Assembly: GCA_037576195.1 (NCBI GenBank)
Contig: CM075103.1
Coordinates: 4,898,001-4,962,000 of the forward strand
Reading direction: 5' to 3'
Origin: Phytoseiulus persimilis
Taxonomy: Eukaryota; Arthropoda; Arachnida; Mesostigmata; Phytoseiidae
DNA length: 64,000 bases
Positions 1-14,400 of this stretch are shown one piece after another. Each line of letters begins with the position of its first letter. Position 1 is the first letter of the stretch. The notes under the pieces are model-generated. The model worked only from the letters and a program-made list of their open reading frames with translations. It had not been told where the DNA came from and did not search any database. The translations under genes were made by a program, and so were the position numbers.

Positions 1-2204
<2,204 letters not shown>

Positions 2205-2412
2205 GATTTCGGGATGTCGGTCTTGAATCAGGACTCGTTATTTCAGCTCGTTCTCAGTCGTTTCACTCCTAGGCAGCAGTGGACACCCGAACGTTCAATC
2301 GGTTGATTGCTGGCTCAGGAAATCAAGTCTGGCACAAGAAAGATTCTCTGCTTCGAAGCACTAGAAGAATCACGAGTTGATGCCGAATGATTCTCGCTTG
2401 AGCCAGGCGCCG

Positions 2413-2420
2413 TTATATAG
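2413..2420 (-). promoter_or_regulatory. TATA box of the glycogen phosphorylase gene
   Basis: Minus strand reads CTATATAA, flanked by GC-rich sequence, about 210 bases before the phosphorylase ATG. A start site about 30 bases on would leave a 5' untranslated region of roughly 180 bases. Seen directly as a consensus match; function inferred. Confidence 0.5.
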
Positions 2421-4950
2421 CCGGCCGATGACCACTGGCTGCGGTTATCGCTCAGATGGATTGAGGGGAGAAGCTCTCACAAGAGAGAGAACCTGCTCAG
2501 CCATGTTCGAGGTTCGAGGCAATCTCTGAGAGGAATTAATCTCGTCATGCACCTCGACCGGAGAACGAAGTTCATCGGTTGTGCCTTGCTTCGGCGAAAT
2601 CGGGGGGGCTCGTCTAAATCGAATGCTTGATTTGAATGAACCTATCTCGCAAGCTCCGGAAAAATGAGGCATGCACCGATAACTTCCTTATTAGGGGATC
2701 TCTTTCTCAATAACCGCTAACCCCCTCTAGAGCTGGCTTGAGGGAGTGGTGCATTGATATGAGCTTGATTCCCGCCGCTCTCGGCAATTTCCGCATTGCT
2801 CTCTTCTTTTGGTAGAGCCGACCCCAACAACGCCTCACTCGGGATTCCGGATCGGAATCTGGAGCGAGTGAATGCATTTCTCAAGATGATACCAGAGGAT
2901 CGCACAGAGATGTAGTTATGAGGCATGACTTCCGGGATGAGGGCGGAGCTCTGAAGCAATGAGTTTTACGGGGATCTCGAGCAGGATGCTGTCGTTCTTC
3001 AGGAGGATCCCATCCTCTTGAACAAGAGAACAGCTTGATTATATCCAACAAGACTATGCATCACATCGGCAAATCACGATTCGCGATATGTGGCTATATG
3101 TGACAACTTCAGCTGATTCTCAACAGTTTCCGATTTGTCCAGAGGAGAACTGAGTGATCACAAGACCACTCCATTATTTCCTCCTTCGTTGGCTCAGGAG
3201 TCAATAAACAGCTGAGGTTCTTCGATAGTTTTGTCTTCGTTTAAACAGCGTTCATGCATGATTATTTGACGGCAACTCCTTTGAATGAAGTCGCTACACT
3301 ACTCCGGTCGACTCGGTCCTCGGACAGGCTATGCTACAGTTCCTGCACAGCCACCGCTCAGATCCGGCTATGGAGACGCTCCCACACTGTAAGGCAACCG
3401 GAATCATACTAGTTACTATTTTGCCCGATGCGACCCACATCTTCTCTCACTCGAAAGTACGTGGTAATTCGGGCGGACTCAATATGGAGATCGACCCATG
3501 CAAAACGAAAAATTTATTTTGCTTTCTCAAAATACCTTCATTAGCTGCCCCGGCTCTTGCTTGACAGCTGTCTTCTGCACCGGTGCCTGCCTACTCGCCC
3601 TGAGACGCAAACTCAGATTGTGGCTCACTCAGATTGCGAGAGCTCGCCGAGAAATCTTCCATTTTCAAATGAATCCGGGGGAATGCGTGACTCACGAACA
3701 ATTGGATCTGTTCCGACAGTGAGAAGGATTTCGACAGGAACCTGGAGGCATGAGAGACCTATATGTGACGTTGTCACGCATAGATTGAGAGATTCGCGCT
3801 CCAGGATCTCTATTATTAAGTAAAGCGGATCCCCAGTCATCAGCTCATAAGGGTCTTCCTCAAGACGACGTCCTGAGAATCTTTACGCCTGACTAGCCGA
3901 GGCGGGGACGGAATATCCTTAGCATCGTTGTGTACTAAAATCCCATTCCGCAGATGTTGATATTCAATGTTCTCCATGATTGTACCAATATTCTTATGTC
4001 TATCCCAGTCCAAATTTCCGACGCGACTTCGACCATCTGGTAGTTGAGGAGGTCTTTCGAGTGGAATCATGTTTTTCAGGATGAAATCAGAATCAGCCCG
4101 GAAGCTCTCGTCATCTTCCCACTCGACTGCAACGCCAATCTTGCTACGTTGCTGCTACTGTCATAGACTCGAGCTGTGAATCGACGTGGAGTTTGCTCGA
4201 GAATATGCATCAATGCTTCCAGACCACCATTCGATTTTCGCAGGTGTGGGAGAAGGTACGAATAGAAATCGATTGCGTCATCCTGGTTCTGTCAGGACGT
4301 TATGGTGACATATCATAGCTGGTTCGAACCGTCATTTTGAAATGCATCTCTTCCCTCCGCATTCCAGCCCCGCCCGAGTACTTCAGCGAGGCACTCCCCT
4401 TTCAACATGCGTGATCGACTGACGATTTCTAGAGGGCTCTTGTTCGTCCCCTTGTGGCGTATTCCGCCTTCCAGGAACGTCTCGTCAGCCACGCTGAGAC
4501 CGGAATTGCATTCCAGTGGGATAGGTCTTTAAAATCCGTGTTACATAGACCGAACAGCCTCAGGAGTGAGAATATTAACTTAAACTGTTAGCTCTGGAGT
4601 ATTGCTCTGCTGTGTCAACTCTCGTTCTGTCGTTTCTCTAATTATATTATCAGAGAATGTAACACAAGCAGCTGGCTTCGTTCTGCACTCCTGTAGTAGG
4701 CTCATGGAGCTAGATCAGGGGGCGATGTTATGGACCCGTTCGTCAACGGTGCTCAAACGTTCATCTCTCTGTCTCGCTCTATCGCGTGTGTCTGAATTGG
4801 TCGATGTCGCGCGTGATTCTGGCTTAGCGTTCCACACAGTAGAGTTTCATCGGAGTAGCCGAAGGTTATATGTGATTCGCAAATCATCTCCCCAGCTTTG
4901 ATTGGCTGGGGTGATTCTTCTTCAAATGTGCTCGATTCATGCTAGTTAAG
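2421..4950. other. Intergenic, no recognisable gene
   Basis: Reading frames here are short, overlapping and match no family I know. The longest minus-strand frames (2445-2672, 2717-2959, 3840-4070) show no splice-consistent continuation. Probably upstream sequence of the phosphorylase gene. Confidence 0.5.
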
Positions 4951-4968
4951 CCAAGTTTGTGGTGTCCT

Positions 4969-5115
4969 CCCGTTTCCCCGATACCGTTTCCCCGAGACCG
5001 TTTACCCGAACCCGTTTCCCCAAAACCGTTTCCCCGAAACCGTTTCCCCGACCAGAAACCCTCTCCTGATTCTGAGACCCTCCGAGTCTATGAGGCTTCT
5101 ATGTGGACCGCGGAG
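4969..5115 (+). repeat. Left inverted repeat of the MULE, with short tandem units
   Basis: Six imperfect copies of a C-C-G-T-T-T-C-C-C-C core at 11-12-base spacing, then a unique stretch ending in TGTGGACCGCGGAG. It pairs with 6008-6154. Confidence 0.85.
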
Positions 5116-5506
5116 CCCGAGTGAGCGGACTCCAAGGGGAGCGAGTCATGTTGAGGGATTCCCCTGCGCAATGTGATGGATTTGCATAGAGGAATACAGT
5201 CGCGTGTCCCGCGAGCCCCCAATCCGGGATGAATAATTTCAGATTTGCTCAATGTCACAATAACTTACATCAGGGCCGGGCACCTTGGTGCGGCCCGCGG
5301 GCCGCATTTCGGAGGAACACCTTGAATTCTCGTTGATGAAGAATTGGAGGCGCTCCTGACCCGGGGCAACACCCAAACCCAGGAGGAGCACGCATAAGCG
5401 CCCGGCGTGACTCGCAGAATGATCCATTCCCGTCCATGAGCACTCTGATGGAGAGCGCTCGTGCGCATCTCGAAAGTTTCCACATTGGAGAACGAATCGG
5501 AAAGCC

Positions 5507-5785
5507 TACGAAACAGTTTTTTCAGAGCGTTGCCAAGCTCTGAATACGGCGGTTGGGAGGGCTCACCCGAACGTCTTCGATTTGGTGAAACATCTTCAAC
5601 AGCAAGAGCAACGGTTCAGAAATGACATGCTTCTCCTGCGGCAGGGAGGGCCCCCACCTCGATCACGACAGCGATATCGAAGAATCAATCAGAAACTCAT
5701 GAGCTTTGCGGAGGAATTGGAGACCAATCAAGTTCCGCTGTCACAATACCTTCAAAATGTGGCGTCCGTGAAAACTCTTGTATGA
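5507..5785 (+). pseudogene. C-terminal remnant of a MULE transposase
   Basis: An open frame running through the core of the foldback element and ending at TGA 5783-5785. It reads SERCQALNTAVGRAHPNVFD followed by LVKHLQQQEQRFRNDM and, later, RQRYRRINQKLMSF. The pattern L-N..V...HPNV....-L...EQ...., then a basic K/RY....-L stretch, is what I recall from the tails of arthropod MULE transposase-domain proteins. The DDE catalytic core and zinc fingers are absent, so this is a leftover of a larger parent element. It has no start codon of its own. Family assignment is from memory and moderate in confidence. Confidence 0.55.
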
Positions 5786-6007
5786 CCTCGGGTCACTTGT
5801 CGAGACCTGATATGAATCCTCATACCCTTTTGTGATAATATAACGAGCTTATCGGCGAGCAAAGTTGTGCGGAATCATAATAAACGTTTCACCGCCAAAT
5901 GTAACTCGCCAAGCTCCAGCACCATCATTCCTGAAGCCGAGGGTTAGTGTCTATGGTCGGCCGACTTCGAATTCTTCTTCCCAATTTATCAGTGTAATTG
6001 GTCTCGA

Positions 6008-6154
6008 CTCCGCGGTCCACATAGAAGCCTCATAGACTCGGAGAGTCTCAGAATCAGGAGTGGGTTTCTAGTCGGGGAAACGGTTTCGGGGAAACGGTTT
6101 TGGGGAAACGGGTTCGGGGAAACGGGTTCGGGGAATCGGTTTTGGGGAAACGGG
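6008..6154 (-). repeat. Right inverted repeat of the MULE, with short tandem units
   Basis: Reverse complement of the left arm: CTCCGCGGTCCACATAGAAG, unique stretch, then six copies of the GGGGAAACGG core. A few substitutions separate the two arms, so the insertion is not brand new. Confidence 0.85.
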
Positions 6155-6172
6155 CTGTAACCAAGTTTGTGG

Positions 6173-7061
6173 CCAAGGTGTAGAGCCGTCGAACCTTCCA
6201 CCCTTCGTACTGCAGTCAGGGTCCGCACATTCTTGCGGTGCAGTTGCTTCTCATCTAATTGCAGAGTTGAATGAATCCAGCGCAACAGCTTGCAGGGCAT
6301 GACCGTGTCCAAAACTAAGACTGTTAGATTCGCCAGGAGCTCCAAGAAATACATTTATCATAGTACGGATCCATAACTCCGTCGGTTCTCATGCGTGAAA
6401 TATTCGATACCCGTTGCATTGTGCGTCGCGCCCCATTCTCTTCAGTTCGACGCTGATGAGATTTCGGAACCTCAAGGAACTGGCTGTCTTTATCCAGAAG
6501 CCGACGCAAGCTTAATTTGCGTCATGCCGGCGCCACGCTTGAGCTTGATGCCTTCGACATTGGAACAGCTCCAATGCGAATCGAGTCCCGGTGCTCTCGG
6601 TACTGGAGCTTGAGAAACTCCATTGGCTCGACTTCATGTTGGGCGTGAGAAAGATTTGTTCGGGAGATCAACCATACCTAATGTTGCCTCGCATCTCACA
6701 GAAGCAGACAGTTCACACAAGACTCGTCCAGGATTATCCGAATTTCGCGAGCAGATAAGTCAGACCAGATTGGGAGCACGAACTCTCAATTCGCGGGACT
6801 ATTCTGGGTAGCTATTCGGGGTGATGAAATATTCGCGTTTGCCAGTTTCTTCAGGAAGTTGAGCGCCGTCCCTTCGGAAGAGCAAACGAACGCTATGTAG
6901 GAAACTAAGGTGAGCCGGATTCAAAAAATGCCCGTTTTCCGATAGCCTATTGAGTTTCATTCTCGCGAACTCTGTTCAAGAACCAGAGTGCCCTGATATC
7001 CCGCAGATACCGAACCTTTTATTTCAATTTTTTTCTCAAAAAAGACGCGTCAGATGAGATC
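6173..7061. other. Intergenic, no recognisable gene
   Basis: Only short frames on both strands (for example 6395-6613, 6623-6811) without family resemblance or coherent splice sites. Confidence 0.45.
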
Positions 7062-7173
7062 GTTATCTGCCGAGTTCGTTATCTGCCGAATTTGTTATCT
7101 GAAGAGCTCGTATCCTGACGAGTGAAATATCCGATTGTTTCATCATCCGATAAGTTCGTTATCCGATGCGTTT
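7062..7173 (+). repeat. Seven-unit array with exact 16-base period
   Basis: Seven consecutive 16-base units without any insertion or deletion. The first three are GTTATCTGCCGAGTTC, GTTATCTGCCGAATTT and GTTATCTGAAGAGCTC; later units drift (GTATCCTGACGAGTGA, then ATATCCGAT-type cores) and the last returns to GTTATCCGATGCGTTT. Lies about 300 bases beyond the 3' end of VPS53. The core GTTATC is the complement of a GATA-factor site, but function is unknown. Confidence 0.8.
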
Positions 7174-7470
7174 TTCTCAGAGGAAATGAAAACAGGGTTC
7201 GCAATCTGCAGGATCTTGGGGTAGGTCATTGGGGTTGGAGTCAATATCGGCTCGTTTTTTGAAAATTCACGACAGGAGCCAATGCGATAATGGCCCGTTC
7301 ATCTACAAAATACATGCTCTCGGCCATTGGATAGTGGAGAAACAGCTGTGGAGACATAATGAACTGGATTGGGGCTCTGTTCGGCGATCGAACGAATCCG
7401 ATTCCTGATTACGTGAACGGGAGCACCCAGTCGATGAAATGCATGAAAACGAAAACGGTCATGGATGTGC

Positions 7471-7476
7471 TTTATT
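7471..7476 (-). terminator. Poly(A) signal of VPS53
   Basis: AATAAA on the minus strand, 27 bases past the VPS53 stop codon, implying a very short 3' untranslated region. Confidence 0.6.
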
Positions 7477-7502
7477 TTTGAATGAATTCCCTCGCGGTGG
7501 GC

Positions 7503-10500
7503 CTAGAATTTCTTCTTCAGTAATTTCTCCAATCTCATTATTCGCCCGCTCTCCTGATTCAACACCGAAAAGATACCACCTGATTTCTCCTCGGTGATAG
7601 CAGACGCCACTATCGCCTGCAATGCACACAATCGTCGGAAACTCAATCTTGGAGTATTGTTCAACGGGAGAGATATCGGTTTCGAAGCTCACCTGTGGGC
7701 CAGCCTTTATCTTGAACCGCTCGATGAGAACAGTTTGGTCTTGCCGCTTGATATTCTTCATCTCGAGAATGCGTTGGAATTCATTCAGATCCGTTTCCGG
7801 TAGCAAACGCAATAAATTCGTAACAAATGCTTCGTGTGGTTCTATCGGACTCATTACCACTTTTAAAATCATCTCGGCCTTGGTGAAACCCTGGTATCGA
7901 ATTCCCAGTTAGCTATGACTCTGCGAACGTCGGATCCCTAATACGTATCAGCTGATCAGCTCGATAGCTCACCTTGATCACAATTTTCGTATAACTTGCG
8001 GGAGCTTTTCTCAGATTAGCTTCCGCGCCCAGAGTTGGCAATTCGAGGAGGATCGTTTTCAGAGCATGAGTGTCGAGTAACAATTGTTCGGCTCCGACAG
8101 GCGACACCGGCCGGCACCTCAACATCTGATGGATGAACTTCGAGATGAACCCGCTGGAAAGGTAAGAAAAACGCGAATGGCAGCCTCTTGAAAGCTCGAG
8201 AAGCTAGGACGGAAACAACGACCTAAACACGAACCTCGAAAACTTGACACAGAACTGAGTGAGATATTTCCTCGAGTTAGCGAGCGAGTCTCTTAGGATG
8301 CTGATGTTGTGCGAAAGATGGGAAGCGATCGCATTCACGAATGGACTTTGGTCACCGACCGCCTCGAGGGATGCCCAGTTTACTTTGAGCATTGCACCGA
8401 AAGCCGGCTCGCATGCGGCCTCCAGATCAGCGACCAGCAACTGAATGCTTTGGTTTACTACGAGGTGGAATATGTCCAGTTCCGTTGAGAAAGAAATCTC
8501 TTCCTGGAGCTTCGGCGACGCCACTTTTTCCTGCGAATGTGAAAACCAACCGATGGAATCGAGAGGGATAATATTCTGTAGTGGGAGTGGTTCGGAAGGA
8601 ATACAAACTTTGAGTTTCGTCTCGAGCTGCTGGACGGTTTCCAGGCAGTATTCCGCGGTGGTCAGAACCGCGCAAACTTGGCAAATCTCGCCGGCGGTGT
8701 AGCGCGTGGTCATCACATATCCCATTCCCGATTGTTCGACGAGATTCTGGAGATTTGCTAACAAGGGTCGCGATGACATCGACTGCACCGTGATACCACC
8801 CAGAGCGCTACTGGACAATCCGTTCTTCGGGAGAGCTCCCTGGAGGACTCGGTTGGCATACTCCTGGAAAACCTCTCGATTTATATTCTGTCCCGATTTT
8901 CGAAGGAGTCGCTGATGAAGACGGAAAGCGTTCGAAATTGCTGTCGGCCTGCCTGATGCTCCCGCTATAGATATTGGCTTACTCTCAGATATTTCCTGAA
9001 CGTCAGGCTCAGCGACACCAGACCTTGACCCTGACACGCCGGCATCTGTGTGCACTGCACCAAACATTTCTTGAAGAACATGAACAAATCCGCACACGAC
9101 GGGAGTGTCGAGGCTGGCGACCCATCCACCTAAGGAGATTTCTGTCATTTACTTGGGAACTTGGGCAGTGATGTGAGAGCGTAAAGATCAGAACGCCGGA
9201 AGTCCCTCTCAACTCCGGGTCCCGTTATGCGTCTGCAGTCGAACCCACCTTTGGCGGCAGCATCTGCTCCGCTTCCTTGGCGAATTTGTCCATCATTTGC
9301 GACAGCTCTTTCGAACGAGTTTCCATGTAAACATTTATATGTGGTTCGAAACAAGACGAGATCAGGCCCTGAAAAAAAACAGCGTCTCGGAAAGGATCCT
9401 TAGGTTCTTCGTCAAGCGATGGGCAGGGAAGGGTATCAGCATACGTTGAACGGGTTCTCTGGGATAGTAGGCGATTTGACTTCTTGCGTCGCATCCATTT
9501 GAGTCTTTGCTTCTGCGAGTTGCTCGCCGGCGAGCTCGAAAGGATTGCCGGGAGAACCGAACCCATACAGAGTGAGTCCAGTGAAACGGCGCGACAGGAG
9601 TACTTCGAAAGCTGAGGTCTTCGTCATCGCATTTACTAACAGGCCAGCATCGATTTGGGAAGCTCTGCAAAGCCGAAACTCGGCAGTTATGTCAAGTGGT
9701 CGGTTGCGCATCCGACACAATTCATGTATTCCTGTAAAAGATCGTGAACTCCGCCCCACCGTTGTGCCATGATATCTGTCAGCTGTTTCCGGGTAGTTTC
9801 ACAAGCTTTCACAGCGACTCGTTCGGCCATCTCCCATTCGGGAGGGAAAACCGACCCCATCGTCTCCTCGAAATACAGCAGGTGCTTTTTGATCCAGCTG
9901 TACCTGTAGAGCGGGCGAATACTTTCGGAACGGATTCCTCAAGGCAGATTGAGCCGGAATTGACGGAATGGCCAACCTTTTGTCGATGTGGTCAAGCCAT
10001 GCCATTTCCTGATCTTGACTGAACAGGACTCGGTATTCTGAGAGCTGCTCGTTCACGAGCCATTCTATCAAATCTCGCCGCACCTGTAATCGCCGGCAAA
10101 GAGAACGATTCTGCGTCCGATTTTTGAGAATCAGCTCACAAATACGTATAAGGCGAACGAGATTCTTTCGGAAACCTACCTGCGGCTCTAGATGGTTGAG
10201 GACTTGACATGCATGGGCGATGTTGGGCTTCATGGTTTTTCCTGGTCCGAAATTTTCTCGAAATTCAGCTGATATCTGCTCTGCAAGTTCTCGCCGAATT
10301 TGTGAAACATCTCCAGCTAAGGTAGCTATTTGGGGTATCGCCATAAAGGGTCTGAAATCCACATAGAAATACTTGGAGTTGGGTGAGCACGAACCGATAG
10401 TACCTCAGAATCCTCCCCAACGACAATCGGGGGTGAAGGAGCAAATGTCATACTGAATTCAATATAGTCTCTGAGAGCGCGAACGCACCTAAAATCTTCG

Positions 10501-11452
10501 AGCACAGTAATGACCCCCTGGAGAAGCTGCGCGAGACCTTGGTATTCTCGCTGTCTGCGGAGAGGTGGAGTAGATTATGAACCAAGTTAATCATTGATGC
10601 CTTGACACTGAAAGTAAGCACTTTCGAGAATGAAAACCTTACTTGGTGAGTTCTCGTAGACGGTCAGCACCCTCTATGAGCATTTGCATCTGATTCAACG
10701 ATTTAATCGAAGCCGTCAGATGCCGCTTAGCATGGTCTAACTGTTTAATGTCTCTGGTGATTTCCTTAACACGCTTTTCCGATGAATCAGCTTTTTCCTG
10801 TGAGAAGTTATGAGGAATGATGATGTGAATACTTGAGAAGAAAGTAATTTGCGCATCGATTTGATTCGAGAACCAAGTTAGGGTGAAGACGAGACCAGGT
10901 GCATTCCCACAAAGCGAACCTTGATGTCTTTGACCGAAGCAAAGAGGTGGTGAAGAGCGGTCTGTGCTTCTTTCAGAGAAGCGCGGCCGTCTGCATTTGG
11001 CGCCGTTTGCCTTCTCACCACCGCACGGATTTCGTCGTCTAGGCCTCTGCAAAGCCAGGAATTCAGATCTCATACGCTGCTCGATCGATTTGGGGAGGTT
11101 CGGAAACTCTGAATATCCTCTAATTCTCACGAACGGGGAAGTTTCTGACGAGAACTGACCCGATCCGATTCCGCAACATGAGCATGACATCGTCTACGTT
11201 CGCCAGACTCTGCTCGTTCGGGAATATTGAGTTGATGTACGTCACGGGATCGAAATCAGACTGATCCAGGGGATCTGTTGAGGGCAACACCTGGAATCAG
11301 CAGCGAGAACTCTCAGAACTGTGTCCCTTGACTGAATTCAGCGGTGTAGTCTAGCAGGAGCCCCCATCGAAATCCATGTATCCTACCTGATTGAGAGCAT
11401 TTTGAACTTCCGGGGGAAAATTCGTGCCGTACAGAATGTCTTCTCGATTCAT
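7503..11452 (-). CDS. Vps53: VPS53, GARP/EARP tethering complex subunit (complete, 16 exons, 832 aa)
   Basis: Subunit of the GARP and EARP complexes, which tether endosome-derived vesicles at the trans-Golgi network and recycling endosomes. Exons: 11387-11452, 11160-11290, 10920-11046, 10643-10797, 10489-10554, 10180-10351, 9977-10083, 9760-9903, 9445-9664, 9249-9368, 8983-9129, 8609-8863, 8235-8530, 7973-8153, 7693-7890, 7503-7616. Phases match throughout and the total (832 codons) equals the length I recall for the human protein. Diagnostic blocks include [99 protein letters not shown] and a C-terminus ending [11 protein letters not shown]-terminal half is coiled coil. Start ATG is followed by [20 protein letters not shown], as in the family. 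Everything looks intact. Confidence 0.96.
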
Positions 11453-14400
11453 TTTCCTGCGAATAGAACCGTAGTCTCGGGAAAGAATATCGTAGCAGCT
11501 ATCAAAATCGACTATTCTAACCGGGTTGTACGGTCATTTCTAGACCCCGTTCCCCTTTGATTGCATTATTTATCTGAGTTTCCAGGATCAAGGAAGGAAG
11601 AGGGAACTCACCTTCTTAGAGATTCGTGACACCTCAGCGTTCCTGCTTTTTAAACAGGCCCACCTTCACAGCACCAAACTTCCGATCGACTGGACAGCTG
11701 TCACAAAATAGATGGCAGTGTTTCCGAGCTCAGTGGTCTCATGCCGAAAACTTTTGCTCGAGAATCCCAGTCACACCATACGATCACCTTGCCACCCCCT
11801 CGATCGACAGTATCTCAAGCAAAGCGTGACAGCTCGCCCAGTTCATACGATCGGGAAACCACATAAACAATACCGAACCAACAGATGATATGCTGGAAGA
11901 GAGAGGGCGCACGGGATTAGGCAGACAGGTTGAGGGAGGGTCTACGTCAGGTGGTAGTGCTGTGGCAGGATGAGCAGACGGGCTTTTGGAGGAGAGGAGG
12001 ATCTGTGCGCTACCTCGAAGCGATCTGCGGGTGTCTAATGCCGCTCATTTCCACCACAACCGGTCGGGATCCGACGCCTCAAACCCTGGAATGCCATGCG
12101 ACTTGGGTCGTCAGATTGGATTCAAGATATTCCATCATCCCTTTGCATTCGCCCGCGGAGCGCCATCTTGAATCTGACCATTTGGAGTCGCGGCGAGACT
12201 TTCTCCAAAGCGAGCAGACCGCCCATGATCAAGTCACGATGCGTGAAAAATTTGAATTCGAGGACTGGCGTTCTTACGGAAAGGCGGAACGCGCTCTAAA
12301 GGGTTTCGAATCCCCAGATCAGCAATCGGATTCCCGACTGCGTGGCCATACGTTGAGCTCGATTTGCTGCTTTGTATGTAAGACCGACGGAAGCAATCAT
12401 TTCCATCCTCCGCGGACCACGATGGAGACTGACTCCGCGGCGCTCACATCTGATGTACGCGGTACGGAAGGAGCTTGGTAGCGTACCGACAGAAGAGGTG
12501 GGAATGGTACGCCTCGACTCCAAGGCTCTAGGACAGTGATTCTCGGCCTTTCCCGTCCCGCGGCTCCCTAGGAGAGCACCGACGCCTGCGCTGGAGAGAT
12601 GAATTCCTCTCCTCGACTGCTCGAACCGTGACTGGGCCTGATTTTTCGGGTCACGGAAAATGTGGAAAATACGTAAAGCACCTTGTACTCTGACGAAGGG
12701 ACTCATCGAATATTATGGGGTTCCTCGAGCGACGCTCAGATCGCAGTCGACAAAGCTGTTCTGGGGAGAAGCATGATCCCGGTACCCATTACCCGATTCG
12801 TCTCTCCTCAGCATTTTCCGTCCCTCCTGCACCTTCTTGAATGGAGCAACGCAGCACTGAACATTACGTGCAGGGTCTCCAAATAGCGACTCGTGGAGGT
12901 GGAGGCGCTCCGTGGATGATGACAGGCAGCCCTCCCACTGGTACAGATCTCAGATTCGGAGCCTTGAACACCTAGTCCGCTTCCCATCGCTGTCATTCCA
13001 GTCTGTTGCGATTGCATATCGTTCTGACCAATGCCCTCGGTTGCTCTCGGTGCGCTTCACTCGCCGCGTTAAAATCTGTTCAGAGCCTCTGCATCTGCGG
13101 AACGCCATTCTTCCAATAGCATAATATTCGAGCCGAACGTTTCGTCTCGAGGCGATGGAGTTTAATCAGCTCGGCTTATCAAGCGGCCGCTCAGTCAGCT
13201 GAGATCGCTTTAGGAGCATCAAATTGCTAATTGACCGTATGAGCTGACTCACGTGATTTTCCCAGAGGTCATTCCTCCAAGCCATTTGAAGAACGATCAA
13301 CAGACCACATACAGGAGAAGCATTCAGAATACAAATCTCAGAACGCCTGGCCCATCCGTGAGAGTTGGATTCTTGGGGAGATACAGGAAACCCGGCGTTT
13401 GTTCCGCGGAGCCTGAGCACTGATGTCAAGGTAGCCTCTTCCGGAGTACTGTCCAACTCTCCCGAGATACTCATCGAGTTAAACACTCATTCCCAAGGTT
13501 CTGGCACAGAATTGGCTCGAAGGAAAAAAGGCTCCAGCCCCCCCTCCCAGAACTCCTGAGTTCATACTATCTAGGTCAAGCTTTTGTGACGAATTTTGGA
13601 TCGCTAGCCTTCCAATCCCAAATCATACATGATCGAGTATGGTAGAAGCGATCAATGAGGACCTTATATCCCGAACGATGAGGACGCCTCGCTTCAGAGC
13701 TATCAACTCGAACCTCTTCTGTTGTTTTCGACAGCCATGGAAGCACGGATCTTGTTCGATAAAGTGATAATAAGCTCTACTTGATACCACCATATCCCCC
13801 TGTTTTCATTGGACTCCCTTGGCGGATAGATTCCATAGATTCTCCATGAGCGGTTCGCGGGAGAGGATGAAGGGAACAACTCTTCAGGGTGTTACGGAAC
13901 AGTAGGGAGGTAATTGGACGAGGAAATTTAGTTGCGGTTTCTCTCCGAAGAGAGACGGACTCCATTATCAGATCAACGAGGATGTGTGTTCCTCATTCCT
14001 TATAAGAGGTCTGGGAGTGATACGGAGACAAAACATCAGTGTCCATCTCGGGAATCCGCGTGGTTCGTTGCAGATATCACAGGCGCGGCATCTGGAGAGA
14101 ATTATTGATGCAACCTGCTTTCTGGCTTCATCTCCGACCCTTGTACAGATACGTTCTTCCTGTTCCTTCCTGCAGCCATGTTGAAGCTAAGCTTCGGGCT
14201 TGTCCACTCGGGGAGACATCAATTCCGTGATGTAGGAAACCACGACTATCTCCATTAGAGGCGAAGTTTCGCTACTTATACCGACGATCTTGGGCACTCC
14301 CATGTGATCATCGTCTTTCCTTCCTTTCATAGTCATAGAGGCATGGGTAAATTTCGTTTGTAAGGAAACAATCCATCTCTCGCACCGCTCCAACCAATTC

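Larger units (their letters stand above)
4951..6172. mobile_element. Mutator-like (MULE) foldback DNA transposon, non-autonomous
   Basis: The element spans about 4963-6160. Its ends are long inverted repeats (4969-5115 and 6008-6154, about 90% alike by eye). The outer half of each is a run of 11-12-bp units such as CCGTTTCCCCGAAA; the inner half is unique sequence around CTATGAGGCTTCTATGTGG. Immediately outside both ends is the same 12-mer, CCAAGTTTGTGG, at 4951-4962 and 6161-6172, in direct orientation: a probable target-site duplication. A duplication of 8-12 bp together with a MULE transposase remnant inside points to the Mutator superfamily; terminal arrays of short repeats resemble Drosophila foldback elements. 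The inside is too short for a full transposase, so mobility would need a helper copy. Confidence 0.8.

Noticed and set aside
4310-4335. GGTTCGAACC considered as a tRNA B box
   Set aside because: No A box or foldable cloverleaf upstream.
4969-5060. Regular GTTTCCCC units considered as a telomere-like, minisatellite or CRISPR-like array
   Set aside because: The same array occurs inverted at 6060-6154 next to matching unique sequence and a flanking direct repeat, so it is the terminus of a DNA transposon.
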